DNA of 64,000 bases from Glycomyces tenuis DSM 44171 (GCF_000427885.1 NZ_ATYW01000003.1:124001-188000); one strand, 5' to 3'. Positions 35,271-44,916 are shown, counted from the first letter of the stretch. The notes: a model not told the origin generated them from the letters alone. Made by a program: numbers and translations.

Positions 35271-35879
35271 ATGGTCATGACCCTCCAGAAACCGGACAAT
35301 GAGGCATGCTCCTATGATGAACGGAGCGAAGACTTCGGTTACATGGTGGAGACTGCCAGTGAACTGGATCTTCCGGATGGATTCAGTGCCGAGGTGTTCG
35401 GGGGGAATATCGTCGTGTCGCCGTGGTCGCGGGGCTCCTATTTCAGGCCGATGAACTCGTTGCTGAACCAACTCGAACCGCATGCACCTGAGAGTCATGT
35501 GACCAGTGGGGCTCCGTTCAAGTTCGTCTTCCCGAACCATGCGGCGGCGGTGGGCCCCGACGTGTGGGTGGCCGACGAGGACATGATCGAGATCGATTCG
35601 TCGAAACTCCCGGGGGAAGCGCTGTCGCTCGTGGCCGAATTGACCTCGCCTTCGACGCGAGGACGTGATCTGACCACGAAGGCCGACCTCTACGGACACG
35701 CCGGCGTGCCCGTCTACCTCCTGTTCGATATGAAGGAGCAGCGGTGCACCGTCTACTCCGAACCGTCGTCTCGATACGGTTATCAGAGCCTGGTTGCAGT
35801 GGAGTTCGGCAAACCGGTGCAGGTGCCCGAACCGTTCGGTTTCGAGCTCGACACCTCGGCGTTCAAACGGCAGCGTTAG
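35271..35879 (+). CDS. Uma2-family putative restriction-endonuclease-fold protein
   Basis: The 202-residue protein matches the Uma2/DUF820 pattern: GPDVWVADEDM (Asp) and VAELTSPSTRGRDLTTKADLYG (Glu and Lys), then GVPVYLLFDM, a PD-(D/E)xK-like core. The family's biological role is unknown; members occur singly in many actinobacteria and cyanobacteria. Codon use has clearly more A and T than its neighbours (for example aat, gat, tat and cat codons near the start), suggesting acquisition. GAGGAGG precedes the ATG. Its stop shares bases with that of the convergent siderophore-interacting gene. Confidence 0.75.
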   Translation: MVMTLQKPDNEACSYDERSEDFGYMVETASELDLPDGFSAEVFGGNIVVSPWSRGSYFRPMNSLLNQLEPHAPESHVTSGAPFKFVFPNHAAAVGPDVWVADEDMIEIDSSKLPGEALSLVAELTSPSTRGRDLTTKADLYGHAGVPVYLLFDMKEQRCTVYSEPSSRYGYQSLVAVEFGKPVQVPEPFGFELDTSAFKRQR

Positions 35880-36799
35880 TCGGCGTCGCGGCCGTTCCTC
35901 CAGTAGCCCATGAAGGCGCCGCAGTCCTTCGGCAGGCCCAGGTCCTGTCGGATGGTGCGCCGCAGAGTCTTCACCACGCCCGCTTCGGCCGCGATCCACA
36001 CGTACGACTCGCACACCCCGGCCTCCCCCGGCGCGTCCCACAGCGTCTCGGTGTCGACGTCGACGTCCTCGAGCTCCTCCAGCGTCGCCCGGATCTTCAG
36101 ACCCGCGGCGGCCTCGGTGACGGCCGGGACGAGCTGTGAGCCCCATTCGGCGCCGTCGCGCGGCAGCCAGTGCACCTCGACCTCCGGCGGCGCGTCCAGC
36201 TCCAGGGCGTCGGCGGTCCCGGGCACCTCGATGAAGACCTTGCCGTGCGCGGTGATCGGCAGGCGCTCCAGGATCGCGGCGATGGCCGGCGCGGCCGTCT
36301 CGTCGCCGCCGATGAGCACTTCGGCGTTCTCCGGCGCGTGGAAGTCAAGGCCGCCGTGCGGGCCGTCGTAGCGCGCGTCCGGCCCGAGCAGCACGAGCTC
36401 ACTGCCGACCTCGGCGGCCAGGGCCCACCGCACGGCGGGGGACTCGTGGCCCGCCTCCGGTTCGTGGACGACCATGTCCACGTCGACCTCGCCGGTCTCG
36501 GGGCGCACCGCGCGGACGGTGTAGGTCCGCACCCGGCACTGCTCCTCGTCGGGCAGCGCCCGCATCTCGGAGTACCACCGGTCGCCGTCGGGGAACTTCT
36601 CGAAGCCGCACGCCGGAGCCGGGAAGATGAGCTTGAACCGCTGGTCGTAGCCGTTGTCGGCGAAATACCGCAGCTCGTCCGAGGCGAAGGTGACGCGCAG
36701 GAACGACGGGCTGAGCCGCCGCAGCGCCTTGACGGCGCCGCGGAAGGCCCGCCACGGCCGGACGGTGTCGAGGGTGAGATCCACGGTCTGCGTCGTCAC
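35876..36799 (-). CDS. Siderophore-interacting protein (FAD-dependent ferric-siderophore reductase family)
   Basis: The 307-residue protein has an N-terminal FAD-binding domain with RVRTYTVRAV (RxYTxR) and a C-terminal NAD(P)H-binding SIP domain (EVLIGGDETAAPAIAAILERL). It reduces Fe(III)-siderophores in the cytoplasm to release iron. The GTG at 36799 has GGAGGAG upstream. An iron box covers its promoter region, so expression should rise in low iron. Its partner importer is encoded 21-25 kb away at 57961-61880. Confidence 0.9.
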   Translation of the reverse strand: MTTQTVDLTLDTVRPWRAFRGAVKALRRLSPSFLRVTFASDELRYFADNGYDQRFKLIFPAPACGFEKFPDGDRWYSEMRALPDEEQCRVRTYTVRAVRPETGEVDVDMVVHEPEAGHESPAVRWALAAEVGSELVLLGPDARYDGPHGGLDFHAPENAEVLIGGDETAAPAIAAILERLPITAHGKVFIEVPGTADALELDAPPEVEVHWLPRDGAEWGSQLVPAVTEAAAGLKIRATLEELEDVDVDTETLWDAPGEAGVCESYVWIAAEAGVVKTLRRTIRQDLGLPKDCGAFMGYWRNGRDAD

Positions 36800-36819
36800 G
36801 CGCTGCTCCTCCTAGAAGA

Positions 36820-36840
36820 ATAAGGTTTGCCTTACCTTAT
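36820..36840. promoter_or_regulatory. DtxR/IdeR-type iron box upstream of the siderophore-interacting protein gene
   Basis: ATAAGGTTTGCCTTACCTTAT is a 21-bp near-palindrome. Its central 19 bp match 15 of 19 positions of the IdeR consensus TTAGGTTAGGCTAACCTAA as I remember it. It begins 20 bp before the start codon, suited to repression by Fe2+-bound IdeR. Confidence 0.7.
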
Positions 36841-36897
36841 ATGAGTCGACTGGCATGTCGCCACTCCCGTCGGGCCTCGACGTGGCATCATCGAGCG

Positions 36898-37626
36898 ATG
36901 CGCGCTCGACGCGAAGACCAGGGCCCGTGGCGACTCGTCCACCTCGTGCGCCGCCGCGTGCCGGGCCGCCGCCTGTGGCCGTGGGGCCTCGCCGTGGTGG
37001 CCGTCGTGTCGCTCGCGTTCGGAACCGTCTGGGCCACACCGCTGTTCGCCGTCAAGGAGGTCCGCGTCTCCGGGACCAGCGTCCTGGACCCGGCCGAAGT
37101 GGCCTCGGCCGCAGACGATTACCTCGATCAGTCGATCCTCCGAGCCGACCTCGACGCGATCGCCGCCGAAGTCGCCTCGTCGCCCCCAGTGAAATCGGTC
37201 GATGTATCGCGCTCGTGGCCCACTGCGATCCTCATCGAGGTGACCGAGCGCGAGCCATATCTCGCCGTGCCCTCGGGCGAAGAGACTTTTCTCATGATCG
37301 ATTCCGAAGGCGTCGTCTTCGACGAAGTCGCCGAAATCCCCGAGTCCATTTGGAACGTCGAACTCGACGCCCCGGGGCCCGGCGACCTGGCGACCACCGA
37401 GACCATCGCGGTCCTCCGCTCACTGCCATCGGCCCTGGCCGACGCGGTGGAACGGGTCGAGACGCCGTCACCCGCGGCGGTGACGCTGTACCTCGAAGGT
37501 GGACGGACGCTCAAGTGGGGCGACGGCTCGGCGAACGAAGAGAAAGCCCGCGTCGCGCTTCGATTGCTGGAGAGCGGGTACGAACATGTCGATGTCAGCG
37601 CACCAGATGCACCCTCTGTGAGTTAG
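36898..37626 (+). CDS. ftsQ: Cell division protein FtsQ (DivIB family)
   Basis: The 242-residue protein has a basic cytoplasmic N-terminus, one membrane segment (residues ~25-45), a POTRA domain beginning [18 protein letters not shown], and an FtsQ domain with [21 protein letters not shown]. It links early and late divisome parts at the septum. The ATG at 36898 is preferred because it starts directly before the basic region; a CATCAT hexamer 6 nt upstream may serve as a -10. The codons before it have no similarity to the family. Confidence 0.9.
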   Translation: MRARREDQGPWRLVHLVRRRVPGRRLWPWGLAVVAVVSLAFGTVWATPLFAVKEVRVSGTSVLDPAEVASAADDYLDQSILRADLDAIAAEVASSPPVKSVDVSRSWPTAILIEVTEREPYLAVPSGEETFLMIDSEGVVFDEVAEIPESIWNVELDAPGPGDLATTETIAVLRSLPSALADAVERVETPSPAAVTLYLEGGRTLKWGDGSANEEKARVALRLLESGYEHVDVSAPDAPSVS

Positions 37627-37703
37627 CGTTAGGGGAGAACGGGCGTGTTCGCACCTCCCGTTTGTCGCATCATGGGGCCGGTCAGGGAAGGAAGGCAGCA
37701 GCG

Positions 37704-38825
37704 ATGACACCACCGCACAACTACCTCGCCGTCATCAAAGTCGTTGGAGTCGGAGGCGGCGGCGTCAATGCTGTCAATCGGATGATCGAGGCGGGACTCA
37801 AAGGCGTCGAGTTCATCGCCATCAACACCGACGCGCAGGCATTGCTGATGAGCGACGCCGACGTCAAGCTCGACGTCGGCCGCGAGCTCACTCGCGGCCT
37901 CGGCGCCGGGGCCAACCCGGAGGTCGGCGCGAAGGCCTGCGAGGATCACCGCGACGAGATCGAAGAGGTCCTCAAGGGCGCCGACATGGTGTTCGTCACC
38001 TGCGGCGAAGGCGGCGGCACCGGCACCGGCGGCGCGCCCGTCATCGCCAACATCGCCCGCAAGCTCGGCGCGCTGACCATCGGCGTCGTCACCCGTCCGT
38101 TCGCCTTCGAAGGCAAGCGGCGCCAGACGCAGGCGGTCTCCGGAATAGAGGATCTCCGCAACGAGTGCGACACGCTCATCGTCATCCCCAACGACCGGCT
38201 GCTCCACCTCGGCGACCGCACCATCTCCATGATGGACGCCTTCCGTCTCGCCGACCAGGTGCTGCTCTCCGGTGTCCAGGGGATCACCGACCTGATCACG
38301 ACGCCCGGACTGATCAACCTCGACTTCGCGGACGTCAAGAGCGTCATGAGCGGCGCCGGCTCGGCCCTGATGGGCATAGGCTCGGCCCGCGGTGAGAACC
38401 GCGCCGTCGAGGCCGCCCGCGCCGCGATCGAGTCGCCGCTGCTGGAGCAGAGCATGGAGGGGGCCCGCGGGGTGCTCCTGTCCATCGCCGGCGGCTCCGA
38501 CCTCGGCCTGTTCGAGATCAACGACGCCGCCGAGCTCGTCTCCGACTGCGCCCACACCGACGCCAACATCATCTTCGGCGCGGTGATCGACGACGCTCTC
38601 GGCGAAGAGGCCCGCGTGACGGTCATCGCCGCCGGCTTCGACACCAACGAGTCCGAGTTCGAGCTGGCCCAGCCCAGCCGGATCTCCAGCGGCGTCCCCG
38701 AGCCCGAGCACCGGCCCGAGCCGGCCGCCGAGCCCGAGCCGCAGCGGGAGAGCTCGGTCCCCGAACCGCGCAAGGTCCTGTTCGACGACGTGGACGTCCC
38801 GGACTTCCTCAAGCATGGTTCCTGA
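37704..38825 (+). CDS. ftsZ: Cell division GTPase FtsZ
   Basis: The 373-residue protein is a full Fts[17 protein letters not shown], the tubulin signature [18 protein letters not shown], a variable Glu/Pro-rich linker (residues ~325-355) and the C-terminal peptide [12 protein letters not shown], which binds SepF and FtsW. It polymerises with GTP into the Z-ring. GGAAGGAAGG precedes the ATG at 37704. Its last 11 bp overlap the start of yggS. Confidence 0.98.
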   Translation: MTPPHNYLAVIKVVGVGGGGVNAVNRMIEAGLKGVEFIAINTDAQALLMSDADVKLDVGRELTRGLGAGANPEVGAKACEDHRDEIEEVLKGADMVFVTCGEGGGTGTGGAPVIANIARKLGALTIGVVTRPFAFEGKRRQTQAVSGIEDLRNECDTLIVIPNDRLLHLGDRTISMMDAFRLADQVLLSGVQGITDLITTPGLINLDFADVKSVMSGAGSALMGIGSARGENRAVEAARAAIESPLLEQSMEGARGVLLSIAGGSDLGLFEINDAAELVSDCAHTDANIIFGAVIDDALGEEARVTVIAAGFDTNESEFELAQPSRISSGVPEPEHRPEPAAEPEPQRESSVPEPRKVLFDDVDVPDFLKHGS

Positions 38826-39516
38826 GGGGAGCCGACGAGCGCAGCTGCGGGACAATCTGACCCGCACCCGCGAGGCCGTGGCCGCGGCCTGCCGCGAGGC
38901 GGGACGTGAACCGGACTCGGTGCGGCTCATCGTGGTCACCAAGAACTTCCCGGCCGCCGACGCCGCGACGCTCGTCGAACTGAGCCAGTCCGATCTGGGG
39001 GAGAACCGCGACCAGGAGGCCGCCCCGAAGGCCGCCGAACTCGCCGAGCGGGGCCTGGACGCCACGTGGCACTTCGTGGGCCGGTTGCAGCGCAACAAGG
39101 CCCGCTCGGTCGCCAGGTACGCCGGCTGGGTCCACTCGGTCGACCGGCCCCGGCTCGTCGAGGCCCTCGACAGGGCCGCCGAGCGCCCGATCGACGTGCT
39201 GCTCCAGGTCAGTCTCGACGACGACACCTCGCGCGGCGGCGCCTCGATCGGCGACCTCCCGCTCCTGGCGGAGGCGGCCGCCGGGGCGGCATCGCTGCGG
39301 CTGCGCGGCGTCATGGCCGTCGCTCCGCTCGGGTGGGAGCCGGTCAAAGCCTTTGAACTGCTTGCGAAATGCTCCGAGACGGTGCGGGCCGTGGAGCCCG
39401 CGGCCGCCGAGATATCGGCGGGCATGAGCGGCGACTTCGCCGCGGCCGTCGCCTGTGGGGCCACAATGGTCAGACTGGGGAGAAACGTCCTCGGCGAACG
39501 TGAGCCGATGGCGTAA
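38815..39516 (+). CDS. yggS: Pyridoxal-phosphate homeostasis protein (YggS/COG0325)
   Basis: The 233-residue TIM-barrel protein carries the PLP-lysine region [10 protein letters not shown] near residue 43, [24 protein letters not shown] and the late [13 protein letters not shown]. It binds PLP without a known catalytic role and helps maintain B6 and amino acid balance. Its position directly after ftsZ is standard in actinobacteria and firmicutes. It starts within the 3' end of ftsZ. Confidence 0.95.
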   Translation: MVPEGSRRAQLRDNLTRTREAVAAACREAGREPDSVRLIVVTKNFPAADAATLVELSQSDLGENRDQEAAPKAAELAERGLDATWHFVGRLQRNKARSVARYAGWVHSVDRPRLVEALDRAAERPIDVLLQVSLDDDTSRGGASIGDLPLLAEAAAGAASLRLRGVMAVAPLGWEPVKAFELLAKCSETVRAVEPAAAEISAGMSGDFAAAVACGATMVRLGRNVLGEREPMA

Positions 39517-39540
39517 GGTATGTGGCAATTGATGTCGATC

Positions 39541-39588
39541 CGGCGCCGTCCGCGCGGCGCCGCGGGATCTTTTGCCGCCTCCGGCGGC
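39541..39588 (+). terminator. Two consecutive hairpins between yggS and sepF
   Basis: CGGCGCC/GGCGCCG (39541-39547, 39556-39562) is followed by a T-rich run, and GCCGCC TCC GGCGGC (39574-39588) is followed by an A-rich run. They probably attenuate transcription from ftsZ-yggS. TAGGAT at 39628-39633 is a candidate -10 for sepF. Confidence 0.5.
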
Positions 39589-39684
39589 TGGCTGGATCAA
39601 AAACACATCCGTGTAAGGAGTCGGCGCTAGGATGAGACCGCGTACCTGACTCAACAGGGGCGGCCCGAGGAGGGAGCACGATCG

Positions 39685-40251
39685 ATGGGCGCGATGCGGA
39701 AGGCAGGCGTGTGGCTCGGCCTCATCGAAGACGAGGAGGACCGCGGCTACAACGCGTACGACGACAATGACGAGTTCGCTGACGAACCCGCGGCGCAGAG
39801 CCGCCACACCCAGCGCACCACCGGGCGGCTCGGCCGCGCCGGCGACGACCGCGGCACCGTCCGGCAGCTCAACCGCAGCTCCGGCTCGGTCACTCCGCTG
39901 ACCCGCGACAACCTCGCGCTGGCCGATCCCGCGCCGGTGCGACCCGTCCCGGCCGAGGAGGAGTCCCCCACGAACTACCGGATCACCACCCTGCACCCCA
40001 CGACGTACAACGAGGCGCGCACCATCGGCGAGCGCTACCGGGACGGCACTCCGGTCATCATGAACCTCTCGGAGATGGAGGAGGCGGACGCCAAGCGGCT
40101 CGTCGACTTCGCCGCCGGGCTGATCTTCGGCACCAGGGGCTCCTTCGAGCGGGTCACGAACCGCGTGTTCCTGCTCTCGCCCCCCCATGTGCAGGTGACG
40201 GCCGAGGACAAGGCGAAGATCGCCGAGGGCGGATTTTTCAACCAGTCGTGA
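39685..40251 (+). CDS. sepF: Cell division protein SepF
   Basis: The 188-residue protein has an N-terminal amphipathic membrane-binding helix ([18 protein letters not shown]), an Arg/Gln-rich linker and the C-terminal SepF domain ([49 protein letters not shown]). It anchors FtsZ to the membrane, which is important in actinobacteria lacking FtsA. GAGGAGGGAG precedes the ATG. Confidence 0.96.
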   Translation: MGAMRKAGVWLGLIEDEEDRGYNAYDDNDEFADEPAAQSRHTQRTTGRLGRAGDDRGTVRQLNRSSGSVTPLTRDNLALADPAPVRPVPAEEESPTNYRITTLHPTTYNEARTIGERYRDGTPVIMNLSEMEEADAKRLVDFAAGLIFGTRGSFERVTNRVFLLSPPHVQVTAEDKAKIAEGGFFNQS

Positions 40252-40270
40252 TTGAGGGATACTGGCGACC

Positions 40271-40564
40271 GTGAACCTCGCACTGCAGCTGATCTATCTG
40301 GCGCTCTTCGCCTTCTACCTGTTCCTCCTGGCGCGGCTGGTGGGCAGCGTGGTGGTCCAGTTCTCCCGCAGATGGCAACCCGGCCCCAAGGCGGCCGCCT
40401 TGCTGGAAACCGTGTTCAGCGTCACCGACCCTCCCCTGAAAGGGTTGAGGAAGGTCATACCGCCCCTGCGGCTTGGTACTGTATCGATTGATCTGGCGTT
40501 CCTGGCGCTGCTCTTGATCGTGTGGATCCTGATGGACTTCGTCGTCGGGGAAGCGATCGCGTAG
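40271..40564 (+). CDS. yggT: YggT-family membrane protein
   Basis: The 97-residue protein has two membrane segments (~residues 4-28 and ~73-92) separated by the family motif [20 protein letters not shown]. The family always travels with sepF and divIVA and is linked to cell division and osmotic or K+ balance, without a known mechanism. A GTG start is used 19 bp after sepF. Confidence 0.9.
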   Translation: MNLALQLIYLALFAFYLFLLARLVGSVVVQFSRRWQPGPKAAALLETVFSVTDPPLKGLRKVIPPLRLGTVSIDLAFLALLLIVWILMDFVVGEAIA

Positions 40565-40647
40565 CGGCGACGGGGGTGTGGTGCGAGACCCGGTTATGGT
40601 GTCGAGTGGCCCCGGCCGCCAGGCGAATAGCTGAGAAGGAGTTTCGA

Positions 40648-41592
40648 ATGCCGCTGACCCCAGCAGACGTTCACAACGTCACGTTCAAGAAACCCATGCT
40701 CGGAAAGCGCGGATACGACGAGGACGAGGTCGACGGTTTCCTCGACGAGGTGGAGCGTGAACTCGCCCGCCTCAGCGACGAGAACGGCGAACTTCGCGCT
40801 CAGATCGAAAGCCTCCGCGCCGGCGCTCCCCCCGGGGCCGCCGACCACGCCGAGATGGCCGCCGCGCTCGACCGAGTGCAGCGGGAGAAGCACGCCGCAG
40901 AGCAGCAGATGCAGGAGCTCGAGGCCGAGCTGCACGCGACCCACCAGCAGATGGTGGCCGCCCAGCAGCAGACCCAGCAGCTCGAGCAGCAGCTCCAGCA
41001 GGCCGCGCAGCGCGCGCCGCAGCAGAACGCCCCCGAAGGCATGGGCCAGGGCGGCGAGCAGGAGGCGCTGCGGCTGCTCATGGTCGCGCAGCGCACCGCC
41101 GACGAGCACCTGGAGGACTCCCGCCGGGAGGCCGACACCCTGGTGAGCGAGGCGCAGCGCGAGGCCCAGTCGATGATGACCGAGGCGCAGCACGAGTCCA
41201 AGACGATGGTCACCGAGGCGCAGCGCGAGGCCGAGACGATGGTCACCGAGGCCCGCACGCAGGCCGAAGACCTGGTGGGACAGGCCCGCGACAAGGCCGA
41301 GCGGCTCGAGATCGAGGCCGAGCAGGAGCGCCAGAAGGTCATGGGCGCCCTGGAGAACAAGCGCGCCTCGCTGCTCAAGCACATCGACGAGCTCAAGACC
41401 TTCGAGCGCGAGTACCGCACCCGCCTCAAGCTCTACCTCGAGAGCCAGCTGCGCGACCTCAACGGTCAGCAGGGCCCCGAGGAGGCCGAAGAGGTGGTGG
41501 CGCAGCAGCAGCCGGTCGAGCACGAGCGGACCGGCAAGGGCACTCCCGCCAGAGCCGGCGGCTTCGCCGGCCTCCCCGGCGCGCGCGGATAG
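40648..41592 (+). CDS. divIVA: DivIVA/Wag31 polar growth protein
   Basis: The 314-residue protein has the N-terminal DivIVA lipid-binding domain ([20 protein letters not shown]), a Gln-rich coiled coil (residues ~70-130) and a second coiled coil made of five 11-residue repeats around residues 165-220 ([33 protein letters not shown] and similar). It marks negatively curved membrane and recruits wall synthesis to poles or tips. GAGAAGGAG precedes the ATG at 40648. Length is within the range for mycelial actinobacteria. Confidence 0.95.
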   Translation: MPLTPADVHNVTFKKPMLGKRGYDEDEVDGFLDEVERELARLSDENGELRAQIESLRAGAPPGAADHAEMAAALDRVQREKHAAEQQMQELEAELHATHQQMVAAQQQTQQLEQQLQQAAQRAPQQNAPEGMGQGGEQEALRLLMVAQRTADEHLEDSRREADTLVSEAQREAQSMMTEAQHESKTMVTEAQREAETMVTEARTQAEDLVGQARDKAERLEIEAEQERQKVMGALENKRASLLKHIDELKTFEREYRTRLKLYLESQLRDLNGQQGPEEAEEVVAQQQPVEHERTGKGTPARAGGFAGLPGARG

Positions 41593-41662
41593 TCCTCCCG
41601 CTCTTCTCCTCCGCATAGCCCGCCCCCAGGCCATAACCTGAACGGGCATCGTCTCGTTAGAC

Positions 41663-42430
41663 ATGAGTGAGCAGGTGAGGGCGCCAGACGGTGTTCGGCT
41701 CGCGAGCCGCGCCGAGGCGCCCTCACCGCTACGCATGCGTTCACCAACTGCGGCCCGGCCGCACGGGACTGCGCGGGGGCGGAGAGCTCCCGTGCCTGGG
41801 AGGGGACTCGTCGTGATCGTCGGCAGCCTGCTGATCCTCGTCACCGCGGCGGTCTTGTTGACCATCGGCCTGATCACCGGCAACGACCACCTGCTGACCT
41901 CGTCGATCGCGACGAGCCTCGCGGCCGGTGTCGCCCTGTACGTCGGCGCCCGCCGCGGCGCGCCGCGGCGGCCCTCCGCCGCCCGCCGTCCGGCCGTCGA
42001 CGACACCCAGGAGCTCACCCGGATCGGCCTGGACGACACCCCGACCACCGAGATCCCCATCGTCGCCGGGCGTGTCTTCGAACCCACCGACTACGCCGTC
42101 GACCGCGAACCCGAGATCAGGTTCGAGACTCCGCCGCGGCGCCGCGGCGGCGGCCGCGCGGCCCACGCCGCCGAAGAGCCGCCGGGCGCGGGTGACGAAC
42201 CCGCTCAGCAACCCATGAGCAGCGTCGACGCCGCCGCTCTCATGCGGCTGGACGCCGAGGTCGCCGTCGTCGACGGCCGCCCCCGCTTCCACCACGCGAG
42301 CTGCGTCCACCTGGTCGGCCGCGACCACGAGCCGCTCGCCGTCGCCGAGGCCCTCGAACTGGGATTCTCCCCGTGCGCCCTCTGCGAACCGGCCTCCCGC
42401 CTGCTCATGGCCCCGATGGCCGGTCGCTGA
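41663..42430 (+). CDS. Membrane protein with a C-terminal Cys/His metal-binding-like motif
   Basis: The 255-residue protein has a basic N-terminus, two membrane segments (residues ~49-70 and ~75-95), a charged linker and a conserved-looking end: RPRFHHASCVHLVGR, then about 20 residues, then FSPCALCEP. The spacing His-x3-Cys ... Cys-x2-Cys suggests one zinc site. Such proteins lie downstream of divIVA in several actinobacteria as I remember, with no known function. The start is uncertain; an ATG 24 codons later is also possible. Confidence 0.65.
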   Translation: MSEQVRAPDGVRLASRAEAPSPLRMRSPTAARPHGTARGRRAPVPGRGLVVIVGSLLILVTAAVLLTIGLITGNDHLLTSSIATSLAAGVALYVGARRGAPRRPSAARRPAVDDTQELTRIGLDDTPTTEIPIVAGRVFEPTDYAVDREPEIRFETPPRRRGGGRAAHAAEEPPGAGDEPAQQPMSSVDAAALMRLDAEVAVVDGRPRFHHASCVHLVGRDHEPLAVAEALELGFSPCALCEPASRLLMAPMAGR

Positions 42431-42467
42431 CCTGCACGCACAGTCCGGACACAAGTTCCCGAAGTAA

Positions 42468-42496
42468 TTGACCTAGTTGCGGGTCTTGCGTATCCT
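42468..42496 (+). promoter_or_regulatory. Promoter upstream of the 37-aa ORF and the DksA/TraR-like gene
   Basis: TTGACC (42468-42473) and TATCCT (42491-42496) are separated by 17 nt, a near-ideal vegetative promoter. It gives a ~90-nt leader that includes the hairpin CCTCGTCTTGACGAGG (42549-42564). Confidence 0.6.
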
Positions 42497-42594
42497 GTGT
42501 GCTTAATTGCGCGGCGTGCGTCCACTCGAAGGGCCCACCGCGCATTGTCCTCGTCTTGACGAGGTGTCAGAGGTACGCGAATTGGGGAGCCACG

Positions 42595-42708
42595 ATGCCG
42601 AACGCCACCGCTGCGAGCACGGCGGGAGAGGACCTGCGTACGGACATGCGGGCTGCCCTGCGCCGACCGGAACCGAATCCGACACACCCCTCCAGAGGCC
42701 CGTCATGA
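42595..42708 (+). CDS. 37-residue small ORF coupled to the DksA/TraR-like gene
   Basis: It encodes MPNATAASTAGEDLRTDMRA and 17 more residues rich in Arg and Pro. GGGGAG precedes the ATG at proper spacing, better than the site of the following gene, and its TGA overlaps the next ATG (ATGA). It may be a leader peptide that delivers ribosomes to the downstream gene. No homologue is recognised. Confidence 0.5.
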   Translation: MPNATAASTAGEDLRTDMRAALRRPEPNPTHPSRGPS

Positions 42709-43334
42709 GTGCAGCCAGGAAGACCCAGCAGAAGGCCGCGAAGAAGGCGACCGAGAAAGCGGTGAAGAAGACCGCCGCGAAGCGGACGGCCGCCGAGCAG
42801 AGCGCCTCCGAGAGCGCCGCGAAGCAGGCCGCGGTCAAGAAGACCGCCAAAAAGGCTGCCAAGAAGACGGCGAAGAAGACCGCCGAGCACCTCCCCGCGA
42901 AGAAAGCCGCGAAGAAGACCGTGAAGCAGACGACCCCGGCCACCGCCGCCGAAGCCGCCGACCATCCGGTCCGCACCGACTCCGAGCAGGCCGAACTGCG
43001 CGCCGCCCTCAAAGAGCGCCTCGACGAACTCGTCGAGGAGCAGCAGCGCTTCGTCGACTCCATCGCCGTCGCGCAGCGCGAACGCCTCTCCGACACCGCC
43101 GGAGACGACCAGATCGACTCCGGCTCCAAGACCGTCGAGCACGAGCACGAAGTGACGGTCGCGAACGCCATCTCCGAGCGCATCCGGCAGGTCAGCCACG
43201 CGCTCGACCGCGTCGACGCCGGCGACTACGGCATCTGTGAGCGGTGCGGTAAACCCATCCCCGCGGCTCGTCTCGCCGCCTTCCCGTCGGCTACCCTCTG
43301 CGTCAGTTGCAAACAGCTGGAGGAGCGACGCTGA
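42705..43334 (+). CDS. DksA/TraR-type zinc-finger protein with a lysine/alanine-rich N-terminal tail
   Basis: The 209-residue protein has a histone-H1-like tail (residues ~5-75, repeated AAKKTAKK-type units), a coiled-coil region (~90-150) and a C4 zinc finger CERCGKPIPAARLAAFPSAT then LCVSC. The C-terminal half resembles DksA/TraR, which bind RNA polymerase; the tail resembles the DNA- or RNA-binding tails of HupB and AlgP. It probably associates with nucleic acid or polymerase. Its start overlaps a 37-aa ORF and lspA follows at once. Confidence 0.8.
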   Translation: MSAARKTQQKAAKKATEKAVKKTAAKRTAAEQSASESAAKQAAVKKTAKKAAKKTAKKTAEHLPAKKAAKKTVKQTTPATAAEAADHPVRTDSEQAELRAALKERLDELVEEQQRFVDSIAVAQRERLSDTAGDDQIDSGSKTVEHEHEVTVANAISERIRQVSHALDRVDAGDYGICERCGKPIPAARLAAFPSATLCVSCKQLEERR

Positions 43335-43960
43335 GCGAGGACACGCAGCCCGACACCGACATGGCCGGTAACCCGGAGCGAGACGACGAGACCCCGAAGC
43401 GCAGACCGGGCCTGATGCTGGCCTGCTACCTGATCGCGGCCGCCGCCATCGGCCTCGACCAGCTCACGAAGGTCCTCGTCCTCGACAACATCGACCAAGG
43501 CGAGCCGGTCCGCATCCTCGGCGGCCTGGTGTACCTGAGCCTGACGTTCAACTCGGGCGCGGCGTTCAGCATGTTCACCGACTACACGTGGGTCCTGGCG
43601 ATCGTCGCCACCTGCGTCGTGGTCTTCCTGATCTTCCTGGCCCGCAGGATCGTCTACCCCGCGTGGTCGATCGCGCTGGGCCTGGTCCTCGGCGGCGCCG
43701 CCGGGAACCTCGTGGACCGGTACCTCCGCGCCCCCTCGAACCCCGGCGATCCGCTCGACGGCGACTTCGCCCAAGGCCACGTCGTCGACTTCATCAGCGT
43801 GTTCAAACCGCACGGCGAGGTCTTCGCGATCTTCAACCTCGCCGACTCCGCCCTGGTGTGCGGTGTGATCCTGATCGTGCTGCTCGAGCTGACCGGGCGC
43901 GGCTTCTCGCCGCAGTCCCGCAGCCCCAGACCGGAGCCCGAGCCGGAGCCGGGAAAGTGA
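43331..43960 (+). CDS. lspA: Lipoprotein signal peptidase
   Basis: The protein has four membrane segments and the LspA blocks [12 protein letters not shown] and [12 protein letters not shown] carrying the catalytic aspartates. It cleaves prolipoprotein signal peptides after lipidation. The start is odd: GGAGGAG lies 5 nt before CTG at 43331, which overlaps the previous stop (CTGA). The first ATG in frame (43361) has no ribosome site. I therefore propose a CTG start with 209 residues. The tail is Pro/Glu-rich. Confidence 0.9.
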   Translation: MSEDTQPDTDMAGNPERDDETPKRRPGLMLACYLIAAAAIGLDQLTKVLVLDNIDQGEPVRILGGLVYLSLTFNSGAAFSMFTDYTWVLAIVATCVVVFLIFLARRIVYPAWSIALGLVLGGAAGNLVDRYLRAPSNPGDPLDGDFAQGHVVDFISVFKPHGEVFAIFNLADSALVCGVILIVLLELTGRGFSPQSRSPRPEPEPEPGK

Positions 43961-44916
43961 ACGCCGGTTCCATGACCCCGATGCGCCAGACGCGGTCACT
44001 GCCGATCCCCGAAGGCTTCGAAGGCCAGCGCGTCGACCAGGTCGTCTCGCGGCTGCTGGGACTCTCGCGCACCGTCGCGGCCGAGCTCGTCACCTCCGGC
44101 GACGTCCTCGTCGACGGCCGCGCCTGCGCGAGCAAGTCCGAGCGCGTCAGCGCCGGCGCCTGGCTCGAAGTGCTCCTGCCGCCCCCGCCCGAGGACGTCC
44201 GCGCCGCTCCCGCCGAACCGGTCGAAGGGCTCGGCGTGATCCACTCCGACGACGACATCGTCGTGGTCGACAAGCCCGTCGGCGTCGCCGCCCACCCCAG
44301 CCCCGGCTGGACCGGCCCGACCGTCACCGGCGGCCTCGCCGCCGCCGGGTACCGCGTCTCCAGCCACGGCCCCGAAGAGCGCCAGGGCATCGTGCACCGC
44401 CTCGACGTCGGCACCTCCGGCCTGATGGTCGTCGCCAAGAGCGAACACGCCTACTCCGAACTCAAGCGGGCCTTCAAGGAGCGCCTCGTCGACAAGCGCT
44501 ACCGCGCCATCGCCCAAGGGCACCCCGACCCGCTCTCGGGCACCGTCGACGCGCCGATCGGACGCCACCCCCGCCACGACTACAAGTGGGCCGTCGTCGC
44601 CGGAGGCAAGCCCAGCGTCACCCACTACGACACGATCGAGGTCTTCCCCGGGGCCTCCCTGATGGACGTCGGCCTGGAGACCGGCCGCACCCACCAGATC
44701 CGCGTCCACTTCTCCGCGCTCGGGCATCCGCTCGTCGGCGACGCCACCTACGGCGCCGACCCCACCATGACCGAGAAACTCGGCCTGACCAGGCAATGGC
44801 TGCACGCCTACCGGCTCGAGTTCGCCCACCCCGGCACCGGCCGGCCGGTTACCTTCGAGAGTGAATACCCCGAGGACCTCGAATCCGCCCTGGCACGGTT
44901 GAGGGCCGAGCAATGA
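43957..44916 (+). CDS. rluD: RluD-family 23S rRNA pseudouridine synthase
   Basis: The 319-residue protein has an N-terminal S4 RNA-binding domain ([20 protein letters not shown]) and a RluA-type catalytic domain with [15 protein letters not shown], containing the catalytic Asp, and [13 protein letters not shown]. It isomerises uridines in rRNA. The GTG overlaps the lspA stop (GTGA), the common lspA-rluD arrangement. A hairpin follows the stop by 26 bp. Confidence 0.95.
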   Translation: MNAGSMTPMRQTRSLPIPEGFEGQRVDQVVSRLLGLSRTVAAELVTSGDVLVDGRACASKSERVSAGAWLEVLLPPPPEDVRAAPAEPVEGLGVIHSDDDIVVVDKPVGVAAHPSPGWTGPTVTGGLAAAGYRVSSHGPEERQGIVHRLDVGTSGLMVVAKSEHAYSELKRAFKERLVDKRYRAIAQGHPDPLSGTVDAPIGRHPRHDYKWAVVAGGKPSVTHYDTIEVFPGASLMDVGLETGRTHQIRVHFSALGHPLVGDATYGADPTMTEKLGLTRQWLHAYRLEFAHPGTGRPVTFESEYPEDLESALARLRAEQ

